From Calditrichota bacterium (GTDB lineage Bacteria > Zixibacteria > MSB-5A5 > GN15 > FEB-12): a stretch of 7,461 nt of DNA. The DNA lies in assembly GCA_008501655.1 (NCBI GenBank), contig QQUK01000304.1:1-7461 (forward strand), given 5' to 3'. The notes beneath the pieces are model-generated. The model was not told the origin of the DNA and ran no database searches. It saw only the letters and a program-made list of their open reading frames with translations. The position numbers and the translations under genes are program-made. This document shows positions 1-6,356 of the stretch, in pieces; within the stretch, counting starts at the first letter, position 1; every line of letters starts with the position of its first letter.

Positions 1-1127
1 TCGTTACTTCCTTCTGTGGTGACCGCATCTTTCAACCGTTCTGACCAAAGGGGTCTTTCCTGCTTTATGAGAGAGTTGAGCTGTTTAAGATATTTAATAA
101 TCCGTGCCGCTTCCGCTATCTTTCCATGCGAGACAAACTCACTGGTAATCTTTTCACAAATTGTTACTGTCTCATAAAACCCGGACATCTCCGGCTCCTG
201 ATGAAGCATCTCTTTGAGAAGCTCAACAGTCGACTCATACGGATCAAAATCAGCATCTTTTTCAAGCAGCACTTCAATCTTTTTTTCATCCTCTTTGGAA
301 AGTTTGAATTCCTCGTTGAGTATCATTGCTGTGTCAGGAACAGATTGAACCGGTGGAAGATTATCAAGACCCATAGCTTCACATGCTTCAGCAGTTCTGA
401 ATGAGATTTCATCCTCCTCATTATCAGCAAGTACCGAAGATTGGCCGCTTTCCGGCGTCACAGCATAAAATGTTGCATTTCCTGTGTTTGTTGATGTACC
501 CTGAATTTCCCCGGGTTCCTGCTGAGAGTCAGCAGGCGCAGCACCATCAGGTAAATCATGCATCGGTTGATTAAACAAATCCTGATACTCTTCTGAATCC
601 CCTAAGACAGAAATATCTTTGCTGTATTTTTCCATCTTCTGATTAGACGAGAGAAAATCCTGTAAATCAAAATTCTGATCATAATCAGAAAGCGCAATAT
701 CTTCAAGAGTTTTAAAACGGATATGAGAAATTGACTTTTCCCAGATTACATTTATCAGATCAATAGACTTATCCGTTGAGTTTATATAATCTTTGACAGC
801 ATCTAAAAACAGATATATCTCATCGACAAACAGACCGGGTACAAAAGTAAATTCAGTAATTCCGGCATCGTAAAAAATACCGGCAAGATTATCCTCAGAT
901 GATTTACTTACATAAATGACCTCATCCTCAAAAGAAAGAACTTCTGATTCAACTTCAAATGACAGTTCCCCGTATTCATCAACTATCCATTCAAGTTTTT
1001 CCGCAAAAGACCGTCGAAGTGATGTCGGCAGCGGATTATCAGCCGGATACATTGAAACGACCTTGATAACTTTCAAAAGGTCTTTTATGATGAGGGATAT
1101 GTCTTCTATTTTGTTTTCTTCAGCCAT
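1..1127 (-). CDS. Unrecognised acidic protein, C-terminally cut by window edge
   Basis: An uninterrupted minus-strand frame starts at ATG 1127-1125 and stays open to the left edge, giving 375 residues with no stop. Upstream are AAGGA and CGGA stretches that could serve as the ribosome site. Residues 1-165 look like a folded alpha/beta domain: a YPADNP segment at 27-32, then a DNLAGIFYDAGI segment near 79-90 and TFVPGLFVDEIYLFL near 94-108. From memory, this pattern resembles an N-terminal module seen in uncharacterised bacterial proteins with HEAT-repeat or HD-GYP parts, but I cannot confirm it. Residues about 166-265 are acidic, Gln/Ser/Pro-rich and probably disordered. From about 270 on, helices rich in Glu and Lys suggest a helical-repeat domain that continues outside the window. 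No catalytic motif, signal peptide or membrane segment is seen. A terminator separates it from the sugar operon upstream, so it is probably an independent unit. The gene is secure; its function is unknown. Confidence 0.85.
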   Translation of the reverse strand, partial: MAEENKIEDISLIIKDLLKVIKVVSMYPADNPLPTSLRRSFAEKLEWIVDEYGELSFEVESEVLSFEDEVIYVSKSSEDNLAGIFYDAGITEFTFVPGLFVDEIYLFLDAVKDYINSTDKSIDLINVIWEKSISHIRFKTLEDIALSDYDQNFDLQDFLSSNQKMEKYSKDISVLGDSEEYQDLFNQPMHDLPDGAAPADSQQEPGEIQGTSTNTGNATFYAVTPESGQSSVLADNEEDEISFRTAEACEAMGLDNLPPVQSVPDTAMILNEEFKLSKEDEKKIEVLLEKDADFDPYESTVELLKEMLHQEPEMSGFYETVTICEKITSEFVSHGKIAEAARIIKYLKQLNSLIKQERPLWSERLKDAVTTEGSN

Positions 1128-1149
1128 TTTTCCGATAATCCTTTATATC

Positions 1150-1184
1150 ATTATAATTATCGACAATTGGAAGAATTTTCTTAA
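1150..1184 (-). promoter_or_regulatory. Possible promoter of the 1127 minus gene
   Basis: On the minus strand a perfect TATAAT lies at 1155-1150, but no good -35 sits 16-18 bases upstream of it. An alternative is TTAAGA (1184-1179), 17 bases, GATAAT (1161-1156). A promoter is expected here because the operon upstream ends in a terminator only about 70 bases away. The exact elements are uncertain. Confidence 0.35.
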
Positions 1185-1197
1185 ACCTGTTGAAATG

Positions 1198-1225
1198 AAA
1201 AAAAGCCCGCTAAAAGCGGGCTTTT
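1198..1225 (-). terminator. Intrinsic terminator of the gmd-rmd-dehydrogenase operon
   Basis: A GC-only 6-bp stem (GCCCGC at 1205-1210 with GCGGGC at 1216-1221) closes a 5-base loop. On the minus strand the hairpin is followed by seven T residues (1204-1198), the classic rho-independent layout. It lies 24 bases beyond the stop codon of the dehydrogenase gene. Four T residues also follow on the plus strand, so weak bidirectional action is possible, but no plus-strand gene ends here. Confidence 0.93.
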
Positions 1226-1248
1226 CAGAGATATATTTTGATTATTGC

Positions 1249-2583
1249 TTAAAGTCTGACAATCTTATTTCTACCCCGTTTGACATTTTTGGTGGCATTT
1301 CGGGTATCAAAGACGATTTTGGAATTATCGACTATCATCTGGTAATCATAATCAGTATGGTCAGTCAATATGATAGTGATATCCGCTTTTTTCAAAAGAG
1401 CTGCATTTAACTTTGTTGATTTATAAATTTTACTGTTCAGATGAAACTGCGGTACATACGGATCATTGTATCTTACCTTGGCACCTTTTTCCTCAAGTAG
1501 ATTGATAACATCAAGTGCCGGAGATTCACGCATATCCTGAATATCACGTTTATACGCTACACCCAAAGCAACAATATTCGATTTATTCAATGACTTGGCA
1601 ACTTTGTCATTCAGAAGTTCCGTAGTCCGTTCGACGACATATTCCGGCATGTGCGAATTTACATCACCGGCAAGTTCGATAAACCGTGCATAGTAATTTA
1701 ATGATTTCAGTTTCCATGAAAGATAATGCGGGTCAATCGGAATACAATGTCCGCCTAATCCCGGACCGGGATAGAAAGGCATAAATCCAAACGGTTTTGT
1801 TGCTGCAGCATCAATGATCTCCCAGACATCAAGTCCCAGTCGGTCACACATCAAAGCAACTTCATTGACCAGTCCGATATTAACCGACCGGAAAGTATTT
1901 TCAAGAAGCTTAACCATCTCGGCAGCCTGCGTTGATGAGACAGTATGAATATTCGGAATGGTCTGTTCATAAAAAGTTTTTGCAATCTTTGTACAATTCG
2001 GAGTAATACCGCCGACGACTCTCGGAGTATTTTTGGTTGTGAAAGTAATATTGCCCGGATCAACACGTTCCGGTGAAAAAGCTAAAAAGAAATCTTCACC
2101 GACTTTTTTTCCGTTTTCAGAAAGTATCGGTAAAATAAGATCTTCAGTTGTTCCCGGATAAGTCGTTGATTCCAAAACTACCAGAGCACCTTTTTTCAAA
2201 TATTTTTTCAATGAATCAAGTGCATTGAGAATATAACTGACATCAGGATCTTTTGTTTTGGAAAGAGGAGTCGGAACACAGATTGAGACTGTATCCATCT
2301 TAGCAATATCTTTCCAACTTGTGGTTGCTTTGAATTTTTTTGAAGATACTATTTCTCTTACTGCTGAATCCGGAATATCATCAATATCGGATTTACCGGA
2401 ATTTAACAGTTTTACTTTTTTCTCTGAAATGTCAAAACCGGTGACATTAAATCCGGCATGAGCAAGTTCAACAGAAAGCGGTAGACCTACATACCCAAGC
2501 CCGACGATACCGGCATGTGTTTTTCTCTCTTTGATCTTTTTACAAAGTTCATCAGTTATTTTTTTTGATTTTGTGACAGCCAT
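1249..2583 (-). CDS. Nucleotide-sugar dehydrogenase, WbpA/UDP-GlcNAc 6-dehydrogenase-like
   Basis: This 444-residue protein belongs to the UDP-glucose/UDP-GlcNAc dehydrogenase family, which oxidises C6 of a UDP-sugar to the uronic acid in two NAD+-dependent steps in the cytoplasm. The N-terminal Rossmann motif GLGYVGLP is at 28-35, and ESTTYPGTTE at 138-147 is the usual substrate-contact segment. The central helix carries Lys225 and Asn229. The catalytic cysteine is Cys280 in GGHCIPIDP (277-285), with Asp284 following. The C-terminal domain has the YKRDIQDMRESPA segment near 344-356. Length and motif style fit the WbpA/WecC group better than plain UDP-glucose dehydrogenase. UDP-GlcNAc to UDP-GlcNAcA is the likeliest reaction, but UDP-ManNAc or UDP-GalNAc are open alternatives. 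The start has a good GGAG six bases upstream. It lies 33 bases after the rmd-like gene and is the last gene before the terminator. Confidence 0.93.
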   Translation of the reverse strand: MAVTKSKKITDELCKKIKERKTHAGIVGLGYVGLPLSVELAHAGFNVTGFDISEKKVKLLNSGKSDIDDIPDSAVREIVSSKKFKATTSWKDIAKMDTVSICVPTPLSKTKDPDVSYILNALDSLKKYLKKGALVVLESTTYPGTTEDLILPILSENGKKVGEDFFLAFSPERVDPGNITFTTKNTPRVVGGITPNCTKIAKTFYEQTIPNIHTVSSTQAAEMVKLLENTFRSVNIGLVNEVALMCDRLGLDVWEIIDAAATKPFGFMPFYPGPGLGGHCIPIDPHYLSWKLKSLNYYARFIELAGDVNSHMPEYVVERTTELLNDKVAKSLNKSNIVALGVAYKRDIQDMRESPALDVINLLEEKGAKVRYNDPYVPQFHLNSKIYKSTKLNAALLKKADITIILTDHTDYDYQMIVDNSKIVFDTRNATKNVKRGRNKIVRL

Positions 2584-2616
2584 TTATTTCTCCGGAAAAT
2601 TATAATTTCTAAATTG

Positions 2617-3576
2617 TTAACCGATTTCTCTCCAGTAGTGTAAACTATCGGACAGGGTATTGTCAATCTTATATTTTGGCTTATACCCTAACTCCCGTTT
2701 CGCTTTTGCATTACTACCCTTAATAATAGGTATATCGTTTTTTCTGAATATTTTTTTATCTATTTTTACATTTATCTTTGTTTCTGACAATTTTATCAGT
2801 TTATCCAGTACCATTTTGATAGCAATTGATTTTCCCGAACAGAGCTGATAAACCGCTCCAGGCTTAGCTTTTTCGATCATTAACCTGTATCCGGAAACGA
2901 TATCTCTGACATCGGATAAGTCCCGTTTCACCGATAAATCTCCAACAGACATCACCGGTTTCTGCTCCCCTTTCTCTATTCTGACAATCTGCCGGCAAAA
3001 AGAAGGGATAACAAAATTTTCATTCTGCCCCGGACCGGAATGATTAAATGATCGGGATATCACAACCGGCAGCTTATACCTGTTTTGATACAACAGACAC
3101 AAATGCTCCGCAGCGACTTTTGATATACCATACGGTGACACTGGATTGAGCGGGTCACTCTCTTTCAACACTTTTGTTTTTGGGGAGAACTTTCCATAAC
3201 AATCCGATGATGAAGTAAACAGAAACTTTTTCAGTTTGGGAAGTTCCACCGATGCTTCCAGCATATTTAAAGTACCACTGAAATTTATATCATATGTCAA
3301 CCGCTCATGAGAAAACGAACGACCAACCGATGAAAACGCTGCCAGATGACAGATAAAATCAGGATTAACTTTTTTTAGAGTCCGGGCTACTTTTTTGGAA
3401 TCTAAAATATCAAGCTCAATAAGTTTGACTTCTTTTGCAACCCGTTTTCTTGCTTCTTTGGAATCATCTTTATATACCGTTCCGGTCACTGTGTAACCGT
3501 GCGCCAGCAGTTCATCAGCCAAATAAGCACCGACAAATCCGGCAACTCCGGTAATAAATGCATGTTTTGATTTCAT
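2617..3576 (-). CDS. rmd: GDP-4-dehydro-6-deoxy-D-mannose reductase (Rmd-like SDR)
   Basis: This 319-residue extended short-chain dehydrogenase probably reduces the 4-keto product of Gmd to GDP-D-rhamnose with NAD(P)H in the cytoplasm. The nucleotide-binding motif TGVAGFVG is at 9-16. Catalytic Ser is in TSSSDCYG (121-128), and Tyr149 and Lys153 are in SPYGISK. The block SFNHSGPGQ (176-184), followed by FVIPSF and later VGDLSVKRDLSDV, matches what I recall of Pseudomonas Rmd rather than GDP-fucose synthase, which has a different N-terminus. The frame could open at 3609, but that would overlap gmd by 32 bases and add 11 non-family residues. ATG 3576 begins right at the Rossmann strand and follows the gmd stop by one base, so it is preferred. 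Tight coupling to gmd supports the D-rhamnose assignment. The exact C4 stereochemistry cannot be proven from sequence. Confidence 0.88.
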   Translation of the reverse strand: MKSKHAFITGVAGFVGAYLADELLAHGYTVTGTVYKDDSKEARKRVAKEVKLIELDILDSKKVARTLKKVNPDFICHLAAFSSVGRSFSHERLTYDINFSGTLNMLEASVELPKLKKFLFTSSSDCYGKFSPKTKVLKESDPLNPVSPYGISKVAAEHLCLLYQNRYKLPVVISRSFNHSGPGQNENFVIPSFCRQIVRIEKGEQKPVMSVGDLSVKRDLSDVRDIVSGYRLMIEKAKPGAVYQLCSGKSIAIKMVLDKLIKLSETKINVKIDKKIFRKNDIPIIKGSNAKAKRELGYKPKYKIDNTLSDSLHYWREIG

Positions 3577-3577
3577 G

Positions 3578-4534
3578 TTACTTAGAAAGACGCTCCATGT
3601 CGGCATCAACCATCATCTTGACAAGACCTTCAAACGTCACAGAAGGCTCCCAGTCAAGAACTTCCCTGGCATGAGACGGGTCACCTAAAAGTAAATCGAC
3701 TTCGGCAGGTCGGACAAACCGAGGGTCGGTGATAACATGTTTTTTATAATCGAGATCAACATACTCAAACGCTGTACGGACAAAATCTTCAACCGAATGA
3801 GTATGACCGGTTGCTATAACAAAGTTATCCGGTTCATCAAGCTGAAGCATCCGCCACATAGCATCGACATAATCACCGGCAAATCCCCAGTCTCGTTTGG
3901 CATCAAGATTGCCTAACGCCAACTGTGATTCGATACCAAGTTTTATCCTTGCGACTCCATCGGTGATTTTTCGGGTGACAAACTCAAGTCCCCGCCTTGG
4001 GGATTCATGGTTAAACAGAATACCCGATGATGCATGGATTCCAAAACTCTCCCGGTAATTAATCGTTATCCAATGTCCGTATACTTTGGCAACTCCATAC
4101 GGTGAACGCGGATAAAATGATGTCTTTTCCGTCTGCGGCACTTCCTGAACTTTACCGAACATCTCCGACGATGATGCCTGATAAAATCTGATTTTATTAT
4201 TCACCAACCGGATAGCTTCGAGAACTTTTGTAACACCGATAGCATCAAATTCACCGGTCAGAACCGGCTGTGACCAGCTTGTCGGTACAAATGACTGAGC
4301 CGCCAGATTGTAAACCTCATCCGGTTTATGTTCTTCGATGATTGAAATTATCGAAAGCTGGTCAAGCAGATCAGCCTGCGCCAGCGTGATTTTATCTTTT
4401 ATATGATTGATTCTTTCAAAAGATTCTGTTGATGCTCTCCGCACCATACCTATGACATCGTATCCTTTATCCAGCAAAAGCTCGGCTAAATACGATCCAT
4501 CCTGCCCGGTAATACCTGTAATTAATGCCCGCAT
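3578..4534 (-). CDS. gmd: GDP-mannose 4,6-dehydratase
   Basis: This 318-residue extended SDR converts GDP-D-mannose to GDP-4-keto-6-deoxy-D-mannose, the branch point for GDP-D-rhamnose, GDP-L-fucose and related sugars. The NADP(H) motif TGITGQDGSY is at 6-15 and NLAAQSFVPTSW at 76-87. The catalytic group is ASSSEMFG (120-127, with Glu124) plus Tyr146 and Lys150 in SPYGVAK. The family block NHESPRRG follows at 175-182, then RDWGFAGDYVDAMW at 214-227 and RPAEVDLLLGD at 275-285. The length fits the shorter bacterial form, complete at both ends. AAGGA lies nine bases before ATG 4534. It is the first gene of the operon, behind a promoter at 4641-4613, and the next gene begins one base after its stop. 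Confidence 0.97.
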   Translation of the reverse strand: MRALITGITGQDGSYLAELLLDKGYDVIGMVRRASTESFERINHIKDKITLAQADLLDQLSIISIIEEHKPDEVYNLAAQSFVPTSWSQPVLTGEFDAIGVTKVLEAIRLVNNKIRFYQASSSEMFGKVQEVPQTEKTSFYPRSPYGVAKVYGHWITINYRESFGIHASSGILFNHESPRRGLEFVTRKITDGVARIKLGIESQLALGNLDAKRDWGFAGDYVDAMWRMLQLDEPDNFVIATGHTHSVEDFVRTAFEYVDLDYKKHVITDPRFVRPAEVDLLLGDPSHAREVLDWEPSVTFEGLVKMMVDADMERLSK

Positions 4535-4612
4535 ACGGCGATTTCCTTAATTTTTACTATCTTCTTATCTTATAAGCATATCGGCAATTTCGACAGCTTT
4601 TTAAGAGGGTCA

Positions 4613-4641
4613 AATATAACTTTTATACTTATACAGGTCAA
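4613..4641 (-). promoter_or_regulatory. Sigma70-like promoter of the gmd operon
   Basis: On the minus strand TTGACC (4641-4636) is followed after exactly 17 bases by TATATT (4618-4613). Each hexamer matches the consensus at five of six positions. Start of transcription would be near 4606, leaving a leader of about 70 bases before gmd. A second TTGACC at 4613-4608 has no -10 at the right distance. Confidence 0.7.
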
Positions 4642-4668
4642 TGAATAAAAGACTCAAAATAGATATGT

Positions 4669-4700
4669 TTGTAGGGGCTTTTCACGAAAATCCCCTGCAA
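4669..4700. repeat. GTAG-headed imperfect palindrome
   Basis: The arms are TTGTAGGGGCTTTTC (4669-4683) and GAAAATCCCCTGCAA (4686-4700). They pair over 15 positions with one C/T mismatch and one G-T wobble. The plus strand carries GTAG at 4671-4674, near the foot of the hairpin. No T-tract follows, so a terminator is unlikely. It is the first member of the repeat cluster upstream of gmd, and I read it as a dispersed REP-like element. Confidence 0.6.
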
Positions 4701-4733
4701 ACCGGTTTTCCCTCCTTTGAGAAAGTTATACTC

Positions 4734-4779
4734 GTAGGTCGGGTTCCCTGAGGAAGCAATAGCTTACGAAGAACCCGAC
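4734..4779 (+). repeat. GTAG-headed hairpin, copy 1
   Basis: GTAG (4734-4737) stands directly before a perfect 9-bp stem, GTCGGGTTC (4738-4746) with GAACCCGAC (4771-4779). The 24-base loop contains a smaller AAGC/GCTT hairpin (4754-4757 with 4762-4765). GTAG at the foot of a palindrome is the hallmark of REP elements recognised by RAYT (REP-associated tyrosine) transposases. That link is inference here. The stem scaffold recurs with compensated changes at 6376-6405. Confidence 0.75.
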
Positions 4780-4814
4780 AAAGTTCAATGAAGTTAAGGG
4801 ATATTCATGAGTAT

Positions 4815-4883
4815 TCTCTCCCCTGCGAAGGCAGGGGTCTCCAAAATGGAAATTATGAGATACCCGCCTGCGCGGGTAAGGGA
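4815..4883. repeat. Inverted pair of 28-base REP-like units, copy 1
   Basis: A minus-strand unit (4842-4815) begins GGAGA and folds as CCCCTGC/GCAGGGG around a CTTC loop. A plus-strand unit (4856-4883) begins TGAGA and folds as TACCCGC/GCGGGTA around CTGC. Both are 28 bases and agree at 19 positions. The feet face each other across a 13-base linker, like an E. coli BIME. The six stem differences form three compensated pairs. Confidence 0.8.
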
Positions 4884-4913
4884 TTTTCTGTAATTTCAAG
4901 ATAATCAGTACTC

Positions 4914-4959
4914 GTAGGTCGGGTTCCCTGAGGAAGCAATAGCTTACGAAGAACCCGAC
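4914..4959 (+). repeat. GTAG-headed hairpin, copy 2
   Basis: Identical in every base to the hairpin at 4734-4779, including GTAG (4914-4917), the 9-bp stem (4918-4926 with 4951-4959) and the inner AAGC/GCTT hairpin. Confidence 0.75.
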
Positions 4960-4994
4960 AAAGTTCAATGAAGTTAAGGGATATTCATGATTAA

Positions 4995-5063
4995 TCTCTC
5001 CCCTGCGAAGGCAGGGGTCTCCAATTTGAAAAATATGAGATACCCGCCTGCGCGGGTAAGGGA
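4995..5063. repeat. Inverted pair of 28-base REP-like units, copy 2
   Basis: Both 28-base units (5022-4995 on minus, 5036-5063 on plus) are identical to those of copy 1. The 13-base linker between them differs from copy 1 at four positions. Confidence 0.8.
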
Positions 5064-5089
5064 TTTCCCCTAAAATCAATATAATTTGT

Positions 5090-5113
5090 CACACTGAGCG
5101 GAGTCGAAGTGTG
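5090..5113. repeat. CACACT...AGTGTG palindrome
   Basis: A 6-bp perfect inverted repeat, CACACT (5090-5095) with AGTGTG (5108-5113), encloses GAGCGGAGTCGA. From memory, closely similar sequences occur as short dispersed repeats in many environmental bacterial genomes. It ends the repeat cluster, about 50 bases before the promoter of the TPR gene. No T-tract follows. Confidence 0.6.
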
Positions 5114-5162
5114 CTCAAATCTAACATCCCACCGAAAAATCTGACTATTTCCCTATTATTAT

Positions 5163-5191
5163 TTGTCATTTCTCTTTCAACTTTGTATGAT
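5163..5191 (+). promoter_or_regulatory. Sigma70-like promoter of the TPR gene
   Basis: TTGTCA (5163-5168), a spacer of exactly 17 bases, and TATGAT (5186-5191) each match the consensus at five of six positions. Transcription would start near 5198, about 20 bases before ATG 5219. Its position inside the longer open frame that begins at GTG 5111 argues that the upstream start is not used. Confidence 0.75.
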
Positions 5192-5207
5192 TTAGATATC
5201 CATCATA

Positions 5208-5213
5208 AAGGAG
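5208..5213 (+). promoter_or_regulatory. Shine-Dalgarno site fixing the TPR gene start
   Basis: AAGGAG ends five bases before ATG 5219. It resembles the GGAGAAATAA spacing upstream of the dehydrogenase gene and selects ATG 5219 over the in-frame GTG at 5111, which starts inside a palindrome. Confidence 0.85.
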
Positions 5214-5218
5214 AAATA

Positions 5219-6115
5219 ATGCATACTGAAAATACAGCTGACAACCTGCTCTCATTTGCCGATGACCTTTTCCAACTGAATAAAATCGAGGAAGCGCTTC
5301 AGGCATATACCGATACATACGATCTCGCCCGTAAAGAATTCAATCGCTCTATCGAGGTCGAGGCTCTTTCCCAGATGGCACGCATGCAGCTCAAACTGAA
5401 AGATGCCCAAAAAGGATTAGAGTTACTCAAAGATGCTGAAGACCGTGCCACCGAATCAGACCCTCTCGGCTGGTCAAGATACTTATCAGTCAAAGGTCGT
5501 TTTGAATGGCTGTCCGATTCACTTGAACCGGCGAGAGAAACATTTAACAGTATGTTCGAATTCTGTCAGACAAACCAGCTCTGGACCCGGTCGGTCGATG
5601 CCGCCAATATGATGGCGATTGTTTCCGAACATACCGAAGAACAGATTGAATGGAGCAAACGGGGAATTGAGGCTGCCGAAGCAACCGATAACGAACGGTT
5701 ATTAGGTCCGCTCTGGAATAACCTTGCCGGAACGTATTACGATAACAAAGATTTCGAAAACGCTCTGGAATGCTACAAAAAATCCCGCGAATACCATTGG
5801 CGTTTTTCTGGAGAAAATGCAAAACTGTTTGCCGACTATCATATCGGCATGACCTATCGTCTGCTCAAACAATTCGATGAAGCAAAAGCATGGCTCCGAC
5901 CGGTTCTTGCCTGGGCAGAACGGATGGGGAACGACTCCGCTATCGGTCAGGCATCGGAAGACCTCGGTGAGATAGAACAATTCGAAGGCAACAAAGAGAC
6001 AGCTCTCAGTTATTTTAAACATGCCCGAGAGGCTTACCAAAAAGCCGGTTTCGATGAAACCTGGCCTGAAGTCTGGGAGAATATCATCAAACGCATAAGG
6101 GATGTTGAGGGGTAG
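5219..6115 (+). CDS. Tetratricopeptide-repeat (TPR) protein
   Basis: This 298-residue protein is made almost wholly of paired amphipathic helices. TPR-like signatures are clearest near 8-37 (FADDLFQLNKIEEALQAY), 45-80, and 166-198 (LWNNLAGTYYDNKDFENALECYKKSREY). Further repeats lie near 205-235 (YHIGMTYRLLKQFDEAKAWL) and 245-275 (EDLGEIEQFEGNKETALSYFKHA). No signal peptide, membrane segment or catalytic domain is visible, so it is probably a cytoplasmic scaffold that binds other proteins. The partner is unknown. The start at ATG 5219 is supported by both the AAGGAG site and the promoter; the in-frame GTG 5111 would add 36 residues encoded partly by repeat DNA. A small membrane-protein gene begins just beyond its stop, so the two are probably co-transcribed. 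I recognise no specific gene name. Confidence 0.9.
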   Translation: MHTENTADNLLSFADDLFQLNKIEEALQAYTDTYDLARKEFNRSIEVEALSQMARMQLKLKDAQKGLELLKDAEDRATESDPLGWSRYLSVKGRFEWLSDSLEPARETFNSMFEFCQTNQLWTRSVDAANMMAIVSEHTEEQIEWSKRGIEAAEATDNERLLGPLWNNLAGTYYDNKDFENALECYKKSREYHWRFSGENAKLFADYHIGMTYRLLKQFDEAKAWLRPVLAWAERMGNDSAIGQASEDLGEIEQFEGNKETALSYFKHAREAYQKAGFDETWPEVWENIIKRIRDVEG

Positions 6116-6118
6116 GAG
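6114..6118 (+). promoter_or_regulatory. Shine-Dalgarno site pointing to a TTG start
   Basis: AGGAG overlaps the stop codon of the TPR gene and lies seven bases before TTG 6126. The ATG at 6102 has only an AAGG one or two bases ahead, too close to work, so TTG 6126 is the better start. Confidence 0.7.
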
Positions 6119-6125
6119 AAGTAAT

Positions 6126-6356
6126 TTGGGGAATCCAAAAAGAACTAAAAATATAATCATTACCATATGCATGTTTCTCATTGCAGTATCACTTTCTGCA
6201 GCAATATATTATTTTACATATACATATTTTGGGAAAAAAGTAGCATATTTTGTAATTTCTACAATAGCTACGATTTTAATTTATTTTTCTAGTGGCATTC
6301 TGAAAAAACAAAACGAAAAAAAACAGTCACTTTTCGATAAAGATAAAATATTATAA
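6126..6356 (+). CDS. Small two-helix membrane protein, unrecognised
   Basis: From TTG 6126 this gives 76 residues; from ATG 6102 it would give 84 and overlap the TPR gene by 14 bases. It has a short basic N-terminus (GNPKRTK), a first hydrophobic helix at about 9-31 and a second at about 38-58. The tail after about 60 is Lys-rich and charged (KKQNEKK). This suggests an inner-membrane hairpin with both ends in the cytoplasm by the positive-inside rule. No family is recognised. The coding stretch is visibly richer in A and T than the TPR gene before it or the permease after it, which could mean transfer or weak constraint. Its placement behind the TPR gene with a strong ribosome site is the main argument that it is real. 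Confidence 0.6.
   Translation: MGNPKRTKNIIITICMFLIAVSLSAAIYYFTYTYFGKKVAYFVISTIATILIYFSSGILKKQNEKKQSLFDKDKIL

Larger units (their letters stand above)
4729..4908. repeat. 180-bp tandem repeat, copy 1
   Basis: The first of two tandem copies with a period of exactly 180 bases. The first 158 bases (4729-4886) match copy 2 at all but six positions (4811, 4814, 4845, 4846, 4849, 4853). The last 22 bases form an AT-rich linker that matches at only about 14 positions. The unit contains a GTAG-headed hairpin (4734-4779), then two inverted 28-base REP-like units (4815-4842 and 4856-4883). It has no gene; the open frame across it is a by-product of the repeat. Confidence 0.95.
4909..5088. repeat. 180-bp tandem repeat, copy 2
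   Basis: The second tandem copy has the same modular order as copy 1. Bases 4909-5066 are nearly identical to 4729-4886, and the terminal 22-base linker is diverged. Where a third copy would start, a different palindrome begins instead (5090-5113). Confidence 0.95.

Noticed and set aside
916..1410. A 164-residue plus-strand open frame
   Set aside because: It runs antisense across the starts and ends of two solid minus-strand genes and through the terminator hairpin. It has no family resemblance.
3577..3609. Upstream start (3609) for the rmd-like gene
   Set aside because: The extra 11 residues overlap gmd and precede the Rossmann strand. ATG 3576 directly after the gmd stop fits family length and operon spacing.
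4726..5079. A 117-residue minus-strand open frame
   Set aside because: It covers both copies of the tandem repeat, so its two halves are near-identical. Its Pro/Arg-rich stretches are the hairpins read as codons, and it has no independent ribosome site or family.
4729..5088. CRISPR array
   Set aside because: There are only two units of 180 bases with nearly identical interiors. No short repeats alternate with unique spacers, and there are no cas genes.
5111..5218. N-terminal extension of the TPR protein from GTG 5111
   Set aside because: The start lies inside a palindrome and lacks a ribosome site. A strong promoter lies within the extension, and AAGGAG precedes ATG 5219.
5702..6181. A 159-residue minus-strand open frame
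   Set aside because: It is a shadow of the TPR gene on the opposite strand, crosses its stop, and has no promoter or ribosome site of note.
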